This document shows, one piece after another, positions 8,773-17,034 of a DNA stretch of 64,000 nucleotides. The notes below the pieces were generated by a model, which worked only from the letters and a program-made list of their open reading frames with translations, had not been told where the DNA came from and did no database searches. Source of the stretch: Methanobacterium sp. (GTDB lineage: Archaea; Methanobacteriota; Methanobacteria; Methanobacteriales; Methanobacteriaceae); the NCBI RefSeq assembly GCF_038562635.1, contig NZ_JBCFBO010000001.1, positions 821,869-885,868 of the forward strand. The letters run 5' to 3'. Position 1 is the stretch's first letter, and each line of letters begins with the position of its first letter. The position numbers were made by a program, and so were the translations under genes.

Positions 8773-9546
8773 ATGCAACCGATGCCAGGAGCAGGATATG
8801 ATAGGGCTATAACTGTATTTAGCCCAGATGGAAGACTTTTTCAGGTTGAATATGCGAGAGAAGCTGTTAAAAGAGGTACAACTTCATTAGGTGTTAAATC
8901 AGGTGAAGGTATCGTACTGGTTGTTGATAAAAGACCTACCAGCAAACTCGTTGAACCAAAATCAATTGAAAAGATATTCCAGATTGATGAACATATTGGT
9001 GCAGCGACCTCCGGACTTGTAGCTGATGCAAGGGCCTTAATTGAGAGAGCAAGAATAGAATCTCAGGTTAACAAAATAACCTATAACGAACCAATTAGAG
9101 TAGATAGTTTAGCTAAAAAAATATGCGATATGAAACAGATGTATACCCAGCACGGGGGAGTAAGGCCTTTTGGTTCAGCTTTGATAATTGGAGGAGTAAC
9201 CGAAACTGAATGCAGATTATTCGAAACTGACCCTAGTGGTGCGCTAATTGAATACAAAGCAACTGCAATAGGCGCTGGAAGACAAATAGCAATGGATGAA
9301 TTCGAGAAGAAATACAAAGAAGGCATGAAATTAAATGAAGCTATTGATCTAGCATTAGATGCTGTTTATGAAGCCACTGAAGGTAAAACAAGCGCTGAAA
9401 GTGTAGAAATTGCAGTTATAGATTTCGAAACTAAACGGTTCAGAAAATTATCAGAAGAAGAAATAGAAGAATATGTTGAAGAACTTCTCTTAAGAAAGCC
9501 TAAGGAGGAAGAGGAAGAAGGAGAAGAAGAAGAAGAAGAGGAGTAA
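8773..9546 (+). CDS. psmA: 20S proteasome subunit alpha
   Basis: A 257-residue alpha-type subunit with the gate-forming N-terminus (MQPMPGAGYDRAITVFSPDG) and the signature GRLFQVEYAREAVKRG. Seven copies form each outer ring of the 20S core, controlling substrate entry. The RPFGSALIIGG segment is typical. The C-terminal tail is an unusually long run of glutamates with few other residues. It starts after a 208-base gap that must hold its own promoter, and GAGG lies before ATG 8773. The SBDS start is two bases after its stop. Confidence 0.97.
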   Translation: MQPMPGAGYDRAITVFSPDGRLFQVEYAREAVKRGTTSLGVKSGEGIVLVVDKRPTSKLVEPKSIEKIFQIDEHIGAATSGLVADARALIERARIESQVNKITYNEPIRVDSLAKKICDMKQMYTQHGGVRPFGSALIIGGVTETECRLFETDPSGALIEYKATAIGAGRQIAMDEFEKKYKEGMKLNEAIDLALDAVYEATEGKTSAESVEIAVIDFETKRFRKLSEEEIEEYVEELLLRKPKEEEEEGEEEEEEE

Positions 9547-9548
9547 AA

Positions 9549-10244
9549 ATGGTCACTCTTGAAGATTCAGTTATAGCCCGTCTGGAATACTACGGAGAAC
9601 GTTTTGAAATCTTAGTAGATCCAGATCTTGCTTCCGAGTTTAAAAGAGGCAAAGACATACCACTAGAGGAAATACTCGCTGTTGAAGAAATATTCAAAGA
9701 TGTTAAGAAGGGAGATAAAGCATCTGAAGAAGCTATGAATAAAGCTTTTAATAGTACAGATCCTCTAGAAGCTGCAGCCTTAATACTTAAAAAAGGCCAG
9801 GTACAGTTAACTGCCCAGCAGCGAAAAGAAATGTTAGAAGAGAAAAGAAAGAAAATTATTGCAAAAATAACAAGAGAAGCCATAAATCCACAGACAAAAC
9901 TTCCTCATCCTGCAAGAAGAATTGAAAAAGCCATGGAAGAGGCTAAAGTTCACATTGATCCATTTAAAAGTGTTGATGAACAGGTAAATATTGTTCTTAA
10001 AGCCATTCGTGTTAAAATACCAATAAGATTTGAACATGTAAATATAGCAATTAGAATTCCTGGAGATTACGCAGGAAAAGTATATTCCATAATTTCAGAT
10101 TTTGGAAAAACAAGAAAAGAGGAATGGCAAAAAGACGGATCATGGATCGCTGTGGTTGAAGTACCTGGTGGCCTACAGGAGAGCTTTGACAGGAAGTTAA
10201 GCGAACTTACAGGCGGACAGGTGGAAACCAAAATAGTAAAATAA
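9549..10244 (+). CDS. Ribosome assembly factor SBDS
   Basis: A 231-residue SBDS/Sdo1 protein with three domains: the N-terminal FYSH domain (VIARLEYYGERFEILVDP and GKDIPLEEIL), a helical middle (LTAQQRKEMLEEKRKK, then NPQTKLPHPARRIEKAMEEA) and a C-terminal ferredoxin-like domain. SBDS helps release the anti-association factor aIF6 from new 60S-type subunits. Its place between the proteasome alpha and exosome genes is the classic archaeal arrangement. Confidence 0.95.
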   Translation: MVTLEDSVIARLEYYGERFEILVDPDLASEFKRGKDIPLEEILAVEEIFKDVKKGDKASEEAMNKAFNSTDPLEAAALILKKGQVQLTAQQRKEMLEEKRKKIIAKITREAINPQTKLPHPARRIEKAMEEAKVHIDPFKSVDEQVNIVLKAIRVKIPIRFEHVNIAIRIPGDYAGKVYSIISDFGKTRKEEWQKDGSWIAVVEVPGGLQESFDRKLSELTGGQVETKIVK

Positions 10245-10394
10245 TAACTTCGTTGTAGTGAAGAGCTTAATTTATTTAAACTTATAATTGAATATAATTT
10301 TTATCTTCAATCTGTTTCATAATGCCATGGGATAGAGTTTAAACACGATACTTCACTATAATTTTATGGCTTTCCACTTTAAAGGAGGCAGAAC

Positions 10395-11111
10395 GTGATA
10401 TTTGTAGAAGATAAAGCTTTAGTGGTTCCAGGTGATGTTCTTGCAGATGAAGAATATCATACAGGAAGAGGAACGTTTAAAGAAGGTAACAATATATGTT
10501 CATCTCTTGTTGGTTTAGTTGCTATAAGGGATAAAAAGATAAGTGTTATTCCCCTACAGAGCAAATATATTCCAAAAAGAGGCGACGTTGTAATTGGTGA
10601 AGTTACCGATATAAGATTTTCAATGTGGAATTTAGACATAAACTCCCCATATTCAGGATTTTTACCTGCTTCAGACGTTTTTGGAAAAGAGAAGAGAGAT
10701 TTAAACAAGGCATTTAATGTCGGCGATGTTTTATTTTTAAGAGTTGTTGATGTTGATGAAGTTAAAAAGGTAAAACTGGGTTTAAAAGGTAGAGGACTTG
10801 GCAAATTTAGAGGTGGAATTTTAATCTACATAACCCCAACAAAAGTACCACGGCTCATTGGTAAGAAAGGATCTATGATCAACATGATAAAAGATGAAAC
10901 AAAATGTGATATCATCGTAGGTCAAAATGGTGTGGTATGGGTTAAAGGCGAACCGCAGATGGAAAGAGTCGCCGAAAAAGTTATAAATATGATAGAAGAT
11001 CAGGCCCACACCTCTGGACTTACAGATAGAGTAAGAAACATGCTTTCTGAACTTCTTGGTAAAGAAATAGAAGAAGTAGAAGAAGTCCCTGAGCCAGATG
11101 TAAATGAATAA
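10395..11111 (+). CDS. rrp4: Exosome complex RNA-binding protein Rrp4
   Basis: A 238-residue cap protein of the archaeal exosome. It has an N-terminal domain (VPGDVLADEEYHTGRGTF), an S1 domain (KRGDVVIGEVTDIRFSMWN and YSGFLPASD) and a KH domain (VPRLIGKKGSMINMIKDET). It binds RNA at the entry pore of the Rrp41/Rrp42 ring. The start is GTG 10395 with AGGAGG six bases upstream. It ends in an acidic tail; the next start follows within about ten bases. Confidence 0.96.
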   Translation: MIFVEDKALVVPGDVLADEEYHTGRGTFKEGNNICSSLVGLVAIRDKKISVIPLQSKYIPKRGDVVIGEVTDIRFSMWNLDINSPYSGFLPASDVFGKEKRDLNKAFNVGDVLFLRVVDVDEVKKVKLGLKGRGLGKFRGGILIYITPTKVPRLIGKKGSMINMIKDETKCDIIVGQNGVVWVKGEPQMERVAEKVINMIEDQAHTSGLTDRVRNMLSELLGKEIEEVEEVPEPDVNE

Positions 11112-11117
11112 ACAGGG

Positions 11118-11837
11118 GTGATTATTATCTTAACAAACAATAATGACAATTTAAGGGCAGATGGAAGAGTATTCGATGAATTAAGGCCATTAAAAATAGA
11201 AGCAGGTGTTTTAGAAAAAGCAGATGGATCTGCATATCTTGAGATAGGCGGCAATAAAATTCTTGCTGCTGTTTATGGTCCAAGGGAATTACATGTAAGA
11301 CGTATAATGAGGCCGGACATGGCAGTCATAAGGTGTAGGTATAATATGGCACCATTTTCGGTTGGAGAAAGAAAGAGGCCAGGACCGGACAGGAGATCTG
11401 TTGAGATATCTAAAATAACTGCAGACGCTTTAAGACCTGCCATATTTTTAGAAAAATTCCCAAGATCAACAATTGATGTATTTATAGAAATCCTCGAAGC
11501 TGAAGGTGGTACAAGATGTGCAGGAATAACTGCCGCTTCAGTAGCTCTAGCAGATGCAGGAATACCAATGAAAGATTTAGTTGCTTCCTGTGCAGCTGGA
11601 AAGGCTAATGGTAATGTAATACTGGATCTCTCAGAAGATGAGGATAAAGAAGGTGAAGCTGATTTACCTATTGCTATTATGCCAAGATCTGGTGAGATAA
11701 GCCTTCTCCAGATGGATGGACATATGACACCGGATGAATTTGGTAAAGCAGTAGATCTTGCAATTGAAGGATGTAAACAAATCAGTGAAGCGCAGAAGAA
11801 TGCCATTAAAGATAGGTATGGTGAAGAAAATGGTTAA
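11118..11837 (+). CDS. rrp41: Exosome complex exonuclease Rrp41
   Basis: The catalytic RNase PH-type subunit, about 239 residues, that forms the phosphorolytic hexamer with Rrp42. Visible family features are LRADGRVFDELRPLKIEAGV, GPRELHVRRIMRPD, YNMAPFSVGERKRPGPDRRS and the MPRSGEISLLQMDGHMT active-site region. The start is unclear: the only standard in-frame codon, GTG 11118, lies inside the ribosome-site sequence GGGGTGAT, while the position at normal spacing holds an in-frame ATC (11127). Its 3' end overlaps rrp42 by eight bases, implying coupled translation. Confidence 0.95.
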   Translation: MIIILTNNNDNLRADGRVFDELRPLKIEAGVLEKADGSAYLEIGGNKILAAVYGPRELHVRRIMRPDMAVIRCRYNMAPFSVGERKRPGPDRRSVEISKITADALRPAIFLEKFPRSTIDVFIEILEAEGGTRCAGITAASVALADAGIPMKDLVASCAAGKANGNVILDLSEDEDKEGEADLPIAIMPRSGEISLLQMDGHMTPDEFGKAVDLAIEGCKQISEAQKNAIKDRYGEENG

Positions 11838-12621
11838 TATAGTTCCTGAAATTACAAGAAAAAGTATAGTAGAACTTATCGAAAATAAGGAACGTGCAGA
11901 CGGCAGATCAATAGATGAATACAGGGACATATCTGTTGAAGTTGGAGTAATTGAAAAAGCTGAAGGATCTGCAAGGGTCAAAATAGGTAACACTCAATTA
12001 ATAGTAGGGATAAAACCTCAACTTGGCGATCCTTTTTCTGATACACCAAATGTAGGCGTATTAATGACTAATTCTGAATTGTTACCAATGGCATCACCAT
12101 CATTTGAACCAGGCCCACCTGATGAAAGATCTGTAGAACTTGCAAGAGTTACAGACCGCTGTTTAAGAGAAGGTAAAATTTTAGACCTTGAAAAATTGTG
12201 CATAATCGAAGGTGAAAAAGTATGGATGATATTTGTAGATATCCATGTTTTAGATTATGATGGTAATTTAATGGACGCTGCAGTTTTAGGAAGTGTTGCT
12301 GCACTTACAAGTGCAAAGATACCAAATGCAACCGTTGAAGATGATAAAATTGTCTTAGATGAAGAAAATCCTGTTGCATTACCTATAAAAGAAAAACCTT
12401 TAATGTGTACATTTGCAAAGATAAATGGTGAACTGATTAATGATCCCTCACTTGAGGAAGAAAATGTCATGGATGCCAGAATCTCAATTGGAGTAAGAGA
12501 AGACGGCAGTATTTGCGCAATGCAGAAAGGTGGAGAAAATCCACTAACAAAAGAAGAAGTAATCGGCGCAGTCAGCAGAACTATAGAAAAAACAAAAGAA
12601 CTTAGAGAACATTTACACTAA
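11830..12621 (+). CDS. rrp42: Exosome complex component Rrp42
   Basis: A 263-residue RNase PH-fold subunit, the structural partner of Rrp41. Typical segments are ERADGRSIDEYRDISVEVGV, GPPDERSVELARVTDRCLR and the IFVDIHVLDYDGNLMDAA strand. Rrp42 lacks phosphorolytic activity but completes the RNA-binding channel. I chose ATG 11830, with GGTGA exactly five bases before it; the longer frame starting at 11758 lies inside rrp41. Confidence 0.96.
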   Translation: MVNIVPEITRKSIVELIENKERADGRSIDEYRDISVEVGVIEKAEGSARVKIGNTQLIVGIKPQLGDPFSDTPNVGVLMTNSELLPMASPSFEPGPPDERSVELARVTDRCLREGKILDLEKLCIIEGEKVWMIFVDIHVLDYDGNLMDAAVLGSVAALTSAKIPNATVEDDKIVLDEENPVALPIKEKPLMCTFAKINGELINDPSLEEENVMDARISIGVREDGSICAMQKGGENPLTKEEVIGAVSRTIEKTKELREHLH

Positions 12622-12650
12622 ATTACTTAAAAACTTACAAGGTGATTAAG

Positions 12651-12923
12651 ATGGCAAGAACAAAAAAAGTAGGAGTAACTGGAAGATTTGGCGCAAGATA
12701 TGGAAGAAAAGCCAAAAGAACAGTTAAAGGTATAGAAGAAAAAATGAAAAAGGACCACACATGTCCTAAATGTGATAGAATTGGTGTTAAAAGAATTAGC
12801 GCAGGCATATGGAAATGTAAAAAATGCGGAGCTGTATTTACAGGCGGCGCATACGTTCCACAAACTCCAATGGCTAAAACAGCTACAAGAAACATCAAAA
12901 GGATAGTTGGAGAAGGAAGTTAA
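12651..12923 (+). CDS. rpl37ae: 50S ribosomal protein L37Ae
   Basis: A 90-residue zinc-finger ribosomal protein. It starts MARTKKVGVTGRFGARYG and carries two Cys pairs (CPKCDR and CKKCGAVF) for zinc. GGTGATTAAG five bases before ATG 12651 fixes the start; an upstream ATG at 12642 coincides with the ribosome site. It is part of the large subunit and of the superoperon. A hairpin array follows before rpoP. Confidence 0.96.
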   Translation: MARTKKVGVTGRFGARYGRKAKRTVKGIEEKMKKDHTCPKCDRIGVKRISAGIWKCKKCGAVFTGGAYVPQTPMAKTATRNIKRIVGEGS

Positions 12924-12954
12924 TCTCTTCCTGAACTCAATATTTTTTTAAAAA

Positions 12955-13182
12955 ATTTTTTTGGATTTAGTAAAAATCTACGATTTTTACAAGCCAAATA
13001 TTAAAAAGATTTTTTGGAGTTGAGAAAATTCGCAGAATTTTCGAACTCAAATTATAGAAAATAATTTGAAGTTATCAAAATTTTCTATTTTGGTACGACA
13101 AAATTTTTGATAAAAAATTTTGGGGTTAGTAAAAATCTACGATTTTTACAAGCCAAAAAATAAGAAATTTTTTGGGGGTTTA
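12955..13182. repeat. Palindromic hairpin array between rpl37ae and rpoP
   Basis: An array of short inverted repeats including GTAAAAATC-TAC-GATTTTTAC (12968-12988 and again 13132-13152), GAAAATTC-GCA-GAATTTTC and a longer ATCAAAATTTT dyad. A block of about 58 bases around the first hairpin (12961-13020) is repeated almost exactly at 13125-13182, bracketing the middle hairpins. It lies inside an operon and so is presumably transcribed. Confidence 0.85.
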
Positions 13183-13186
13183 TACT

Positions 13187-13318
13187 TTGTACAAATGTGC
13201 AAAATGCGGAACTTTAGTTGATCTTAAAGGGTATACTGAAGCAAAATGTCCAAAATGCAGGTACAGAATTCTTTTTAAGGAAATTCCACCAGTTAAAAAA
13301 GATGTAACTGCAAGATAA
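13187..13318 (+). CDS. rpoP: RNA polymerase subunit P (RPB12-like)
   Basis: A 43-residue protein, MYKCAKCGTLVDLKG, then a second Cys pair CPKCRYRILFKE and a short basic tail, matching archaeal RpoP. It binds zinc and bridges subunits B and D in the RNA polymerase. The start is TTG 13187 with GGGGGT about eight bases upstream. It is the expected neighbour of L37Ae in this operon; the hairpin array ends just five bases before it, so its own ribosome site is the array's edge. Confidence 0.93.
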   Translation: MYKCAKCGTLVDLKGYTEAKCPKCRYRILFKEIPPVKKDVTAR

Positions 13319-13335
13319 ATTTATAAAGGTATTAA

Positions 13336-13815
13336 ATGCTGATAACAACATCACGGAAACCATCAAGTAGGACTAGGTCATTTTGTCAGGACCTGAGTCA
13401 TGTTTTAAACGCAAAATATGTAAATAGGGGCAAAATGAGCTTCCGAGATGTCTTACTTAAATCAGCGGCACTCGGATTTCATGAAACAGCAGTAGTTTCT
13501 CAAATAAAAGGAAATCCCAGTAAAATTGAAATATATAATGAAAACTGTGAATTGCTGTTATTTTTAAAGATAACAGTATCCCTTTTAAATTTAAAAGGTA
13601 AAATAAACTCGGATGCACTAAACATTAGATGTGAAATAGAAGAGCTTAAAAATCCCATCAGCGATATCCTGAAGATTCCTGATAAAAATTCGAACAAGAA
13701 TTTAATCTGGGTCAAAAAAGGAGAAGGGGAAAATAAAGCTATAATAGAATTTTATGATAAAGAAGGTTCAGTTAGAGACCCTCGAATTTACGTTAAAAAC
13801 TGGAGATTTAAATGA
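13336..13815 (+). CDS. Brix-domain rRNA-processing protein
   Basis: A 159-residue short archaeal Brix (IMP4-type) protein. It starts MLITTSRKPSSRTRSFCQDL, the typical family opening. Eukaryotic relatives assist pre-rRNA processing; the archaeal protein is thought to act in large-subunit assembly. AAAGG precedes ATG 13336. Its stop overlaps the pcc1 start by four bases. Confidence 0.9.
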   Translation: MLITTSRKPSSRTRSFCQDLSHVLNAKYVNRGKMSFRDVLLKSAALGFHETAVVSQIKGNPSKIEIYNENCELLLFLKITVSLLNLKGKINSDALNIRCEIEELKNPISDILKIPDKNSNKNLIWVKKGEGENKAIIEFYDKEGSVRDPRIYVKNWRFK

Positions 13816-14075
13816 ATATTCCAGAACATGTTAAAGCCGAATTTAAAATTAAATTTAATAGTTTAGATGAAGCAAATTTGGTTTTAAAATCAATTGAACC
13901 TGAAATTCAAACTGCGCCATCTGAAAAGACTTCAGTTGAAATAAATTTAGATGGAAAAACTTTAAAATTAATAATTGATGCTGAAGATACTCCATCTCTT
14001 CGAGCATCTGTTAATTCATATTTTAGATGGATAACACTATCTCATGAAGTTAATTCGTTAAATGAGACAGGATAG
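13812..14075 (+). CDS. pcc1: KEOPS complex subunit Pcc1
   Basis: An 87-residue protein with the Pcc1 pattern: a beta-rich AEFKIKFNSLDEANLVLKSI start and a helix with TPSLRASVNSYFRWI near residue 60. It is a dimerising subunit of KEOPS, which makes the t6A37 modification in tRNAs reading ANN codons. It overlaps the Brix gene by four bases and precedes prefoldin beta, as in other euryarchaea. Confidence 0.92.
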   Translation: MNIPEHVKAEFKIKFNSLDEANLVLKSIEPEIQTAPSEKTSVEINLDGKTLKLIIDAEDTPSLRASVNSYFRWITLSHEVNSLNETG

Positions 14076-14108
14076 ATAGTAACTATAATAAAAATAGAGG
14101 TGATTTGA

Positions 14109-14459
14109 ATGGAACTTCCTCAAAATGTACAACATCAATTAGCCCAATTCCAGCAGGTACAGCAGCAAGCTCAGGCAATTTCAATGCAAAAACAAAGTGT
14201 CGATCTACAGTTAAAAGAAACTAAAAAAGCTGTCGAAGAGTTAAACAAAGTAGAAGAAAATGCTGATGTTTACAAAACCGCAGGAACATTACTTATCAAA
14301 GTTAAAAAAGAAGATATGACTAAAGAACTTGAAGATAAAATAGAAACCTTAGAGCTTCGTGAAAAAACTGTCCAGAGACAGGAAGAAAGAATCATGAAAA
14401 GGCTTCAGGAAATGCAGTCTTCTATTCAAGAAGCTATGAAAGGAAGCGGAATACAATAA
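14109..14459 (+). CDS. pfdB: Prefoldin subunit beta
   Basis: A 116-residue protein made of two long coiled-coil helices joined by a short beta hairpin (VYKTAGTLLIKVKKEDM). It starts MELPQNVQHQLAQFQQ. Four beta and two alpha subunits form the jellyfish-shaped chaperone that hands unfolded proteins to the thermosome. GAGGTGATTTGA precedes ATG 14109. In relatives the DUF3194 gene follows directly; here an adhesin gene separates them. Confidence 0.95.
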   Translation: MELPQNVQHQLAQFQQVQQQAQAISMQKQSVDLQLKETKKAVEELNKVEENADVYKTAGTLLIKVKKEDMTKELEDKIETLELREKTVQRQEERIMKRLQEMQSSIQEAMKGSGIQ

Positions 14460-14464
14460 AAAGG

Positions 14465-14491
14465 TCAGTTAATTAAAAAAAATTAACTGCC
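14465..14491 (+). terminator. Hairpin after pfdB, possible terminator
   Basis: CAGTTAATT and AATTAACTG form a perfect nine-base-pair stem with an A-rich loop a few bases after the pfdB stop. A short T run follows some 20 bases later. It probably marks the end of the superoperon transcript. Confidence 0.55.
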
Positions 14492-14769
14492 CAAATACTA
14501 ATTTTTGGATTATTTATAATTTACTAATTTACCTTGTGCATATATTCAAAAGCACGTTTATGCACTATTTTTCTTTTTTAATTTAAATTACTACACTATA
14601 ATTTCTTAGTTTATAACCTTTTAATGAAGCTTTTTGGATTTATTTATTAAATTATCCTTGTTTTTTTTTATTAAGTTTTAATAAATTTTATATATAATAA
14701 TTAATTATTAATTATTATTTAAATATTCTATTACTTATTAAAAAATAAAATCAAGTATAAAAGGAGGTT
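14492..14769. other. AT-rich upstream region of the adhesin gene
   Basis: A spacer with runs of A and T. A TATA-like TTTATATATAATAA around 14688-14701 may be the adhesin promoter. No coding frame is seen. Confidence 0.45.
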
Positions 14770-16815
14770 ATGAAAATATTAAATCGAAATAAAATACCCT
14801 TAGTTCTTTTATTAATCAATCTTTTTGTTATTGTAGTTACTATATCCTGCGTTAGTGCAGATTCAACTGTTTATGTTAATGCAACAGTAGGATCTGACTT
14901 TAATCCAGGTACAAGTGATTTACCTTATCTTACAATAGATAAAGGGGTAAGCAGCGTTGATGAAAATGGAACAGTGCAAATTGCAGACGGAATTTACAGT
15001 GGTGAGGAAAATACAAATCTCACAATCAGTAAAAACATGACTATTATTGGTCAAAGTCAGGGTAAAACTATCATAAATGGAACAGGCACTAACTGGATAT
15101 TTAATGTTAGTAATGATGTTAATTTTACTATCCAAAATTTGACAATAATCAACGGAACAGCTTACAACGGTGGTGCAATTGACAACCAGGGTACTTTAAA
15201 TGCAGAAAATTGTACCTTCGACAGCAATAATGCTGTTAATTACGGCGGTGCTATATACAATACCGGCACTATCAATTTAACTGATTGTATTTTCACAGGT
15301 AATGCTGCATATGAGGGCAGTGCTATATATAATGACCATGGCAGTAGTGCTTTGAGCAGCTGTATTATAACAGGTAACACGGCTGATGCTGCAGGTGCTG
15401 TCTACAGCTACAGAAGCAGTACTAATATAACTTCCAGTACATTTAACAACAATACTGCAACTTATGGTGGTGCTATCTACAATACTGAGGGTTCATGTAC
15501 CTTACAGTTTAATCGTATTGTCGGGAACACTGCAGATTATGGTAACGATATTTACTGTGGTAGCGGCAGTAAATTAAATGCAGAGTATAACTGGTGGGGT
15601 TCTAACGATGATCCATCTGTAAAAGTTATTGGTGCTAAAGTTTCAAAATGGTTAGTTTTAACTGTAAATTCAATTTCAACCCTTATTAAAGGTAATGAAG
15701 TGTCAAATATAATTGCAGACTTATTACATGATAATACAGGTATTTACCAGGATCCTGCAAGCGGCCATATTCCAGATGGAATAAATATAGTATTTGACAC
15801 GACTTTAGGAACTATAGACAATTCAGTATCCATAGTTAATGGAGCGGCACAATCAACTTTAAAAGCTGGATCAACAAGTGGTGTTGCCACTGTTTCAGCT
15901 GCAGCAGATAGTCAAATATCCTATACATTAGTTAATGTAGATGCAACCTCACCAACTGTAACAACCATTGATCCTTCAAATAACACCAAAACAAATATTA
16001 TTCCTCAAGTAATTACAGTTACTTTCAGTGAACCAATACAGGCAGGCAGTGCTTATGATGGTATATCAGTTACAGGCCCATCCGGAACTTTTCCAATAAC
16101 TAAAAATATCATTGGAAGTACTTTAACCTTAACTTTAGATTCAAGCTGTATTGATGGAAACTATAGCGTAAACATTCCAATAAATGCAGTAAAAGATTTA
16201 GCAGGTAATAGTTTAACATCTGTTTTTACTTCAACTTTTAATCTAGATACAATGGCACCCACAGCAAATGCTAGTGTTAAAACTGGATCATACAACGTTA
16301 CTAAAACAATTACTTTAAATATGAGTGAATATGGAACTATTTATTACACTACAAATGGAACCACACCAACCACTGCAAGCAAAATCTACACAGCACCGCT
16401 TATAATAAAATCTACAACCACTTTAAAGTTCATGGCCATTGATAAAGCTGGAAATAAATCTCCAGTTTATACTGAAAAGTACACTATTGATAAAACAGCC
16501 CCTAAAGTGACTTTAACCACTCCTAAAAACGGTGCTGCAGGTGTTTCAAGAACATCTACCATTACTATCAAATTCAGCGAAAACATTAAATCTAGTGTTA
16601 ACTGGTCAAAAATATACATTAAAAACATGAATACCGGACAAATAGTTTTTATAGGTAAATCAATAAGCGGTAACACACTTTCTATCAAAATGACCTATAA
16701 AAGATACCCGTCTAAATGGTACCAGGTTTACATTCCAGCTAAAGCAGTAAAAGACAGTGCAGGTAACAATTTAGCTGCAGGCTATATATTTAAGTTTAAA
16801 ACTGGGATATACTAA
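14770..16815 (+). CDS. Secreted adhesin-like protein with beta-helix and Ig-like domains
   Basis: A 681-residue surface protein. A signal peptide (hydrophobic VLLLINLFVIVVTISCVSA) is followed by a right-handed beta-helix (about 35-300) with repeated GGAIYN, GSAIYN and GGAIYNTEG turns like polymorphic membrane protein repeats. Then come Ig-like domains, one with a chitobiase-type YYTTNGTTPTTASKIY motif (about 520-560), and a final Big_5-like domain (about 580-681) with PKNGAAGVSRTSTITIKF. No LPXTG motif or C-terminal anchor is seen. Such adhesin-like proteins are abundant in Methanobacteriales and are thought to mediate surface attachment. GGAGGT is only one base from ATG 14770, an unusually short spacing. 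Confidence 0.88.
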   Translation: MKILNRNKIPLVLLLINLFVIVVTISCVSADSTVYVNATVGSDFNPGTSDLPYLTIDKGVSSVDENGTVQIADGIYSGEENTNLTISKNMTIIGQSQGKTIINGTGTNWIFNVSNDVNFTIQNLTIINGTAYNGGAIDNQGTLNAENCTFDSNNAVNYGGAIYNTGTINLTDCIFTGNAAYEGSAIYNDHGSSALSSCIITGNTADAAGAVYSYRSSTNITSSTFNNNTATYGGAIYNTEGSCTLQFNRIVGNTADYGNDIYCGSGSKLNAEYNWWGSNDDPSVKVIGAKVSKWLVLTVNSISTLIKGNEVSNIIADLLHDNTGIYQDPASGHIPDGINIVFDTTLGTIDNSVSIVNGAAQSTLKAGSTSGVATVSAAADSQISYTLVNVDATSPTVTTIDPSNNTKTNIIPQVITVTFSEPIQAGSAYDGISVTGPSGTFPITKNIIGSTLTLTLDSSCIDGNYSVNIPINAVKDLAGNSLTSVFTSTFNLDTMAPTANASVKTGSYNVTKTITLNMSEYGTIYYTTNGTTPTTASKIYTAPLIIKSTTTLKFMAIDKAGNKSPVYTEKYTIDKTAPKVTLTTPKNGAAGVSRTSTITIKFSENIKSSVNWSKIYIKNMNTGQIVFIGKSISGNTLSIKMTYKRYPSKWYQVYIPAKAVKDSAGNNLAAGYIFKFKTGIY

Positions 16816-17034
16816 AAAATTTTTCTCCTTTCTTTTTTAATTCTTTGATAATAAATTTTAAAATAGAAATCACTGTATTATGTAAATTAAAATAAAATTG
16901 ATTTTTAAACTTGTTTTAGTAATTTAATTTCAAATAAATGTGCAAAAGCATATTTATACTTTGTTTAACACATTTGAATATATAGCAAAATTTAGTACTG
17001 TTAAATTAAACCCTGCAAAAATTTAAATGCGGTT
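16816..17034. other. Intergenic region after the adhesin gene
   Basis: An AT-rich spacer with a T-rich stretch just after the stop that may terminate the adhesin transcript. No gene was seen. Confidence 0.4.

Noticed and set aside
11273..11806. 177-codon minus-strand frame inside rrp41
   Set aside because: It is a shadow of a well-conserved exosome gene, with no ribosome site.
12955..13182. CRISPR array
   Set aside because: Repeats are unequal hairpins without constant repeat length or unique spacers of constant length, and no cas gene is present.
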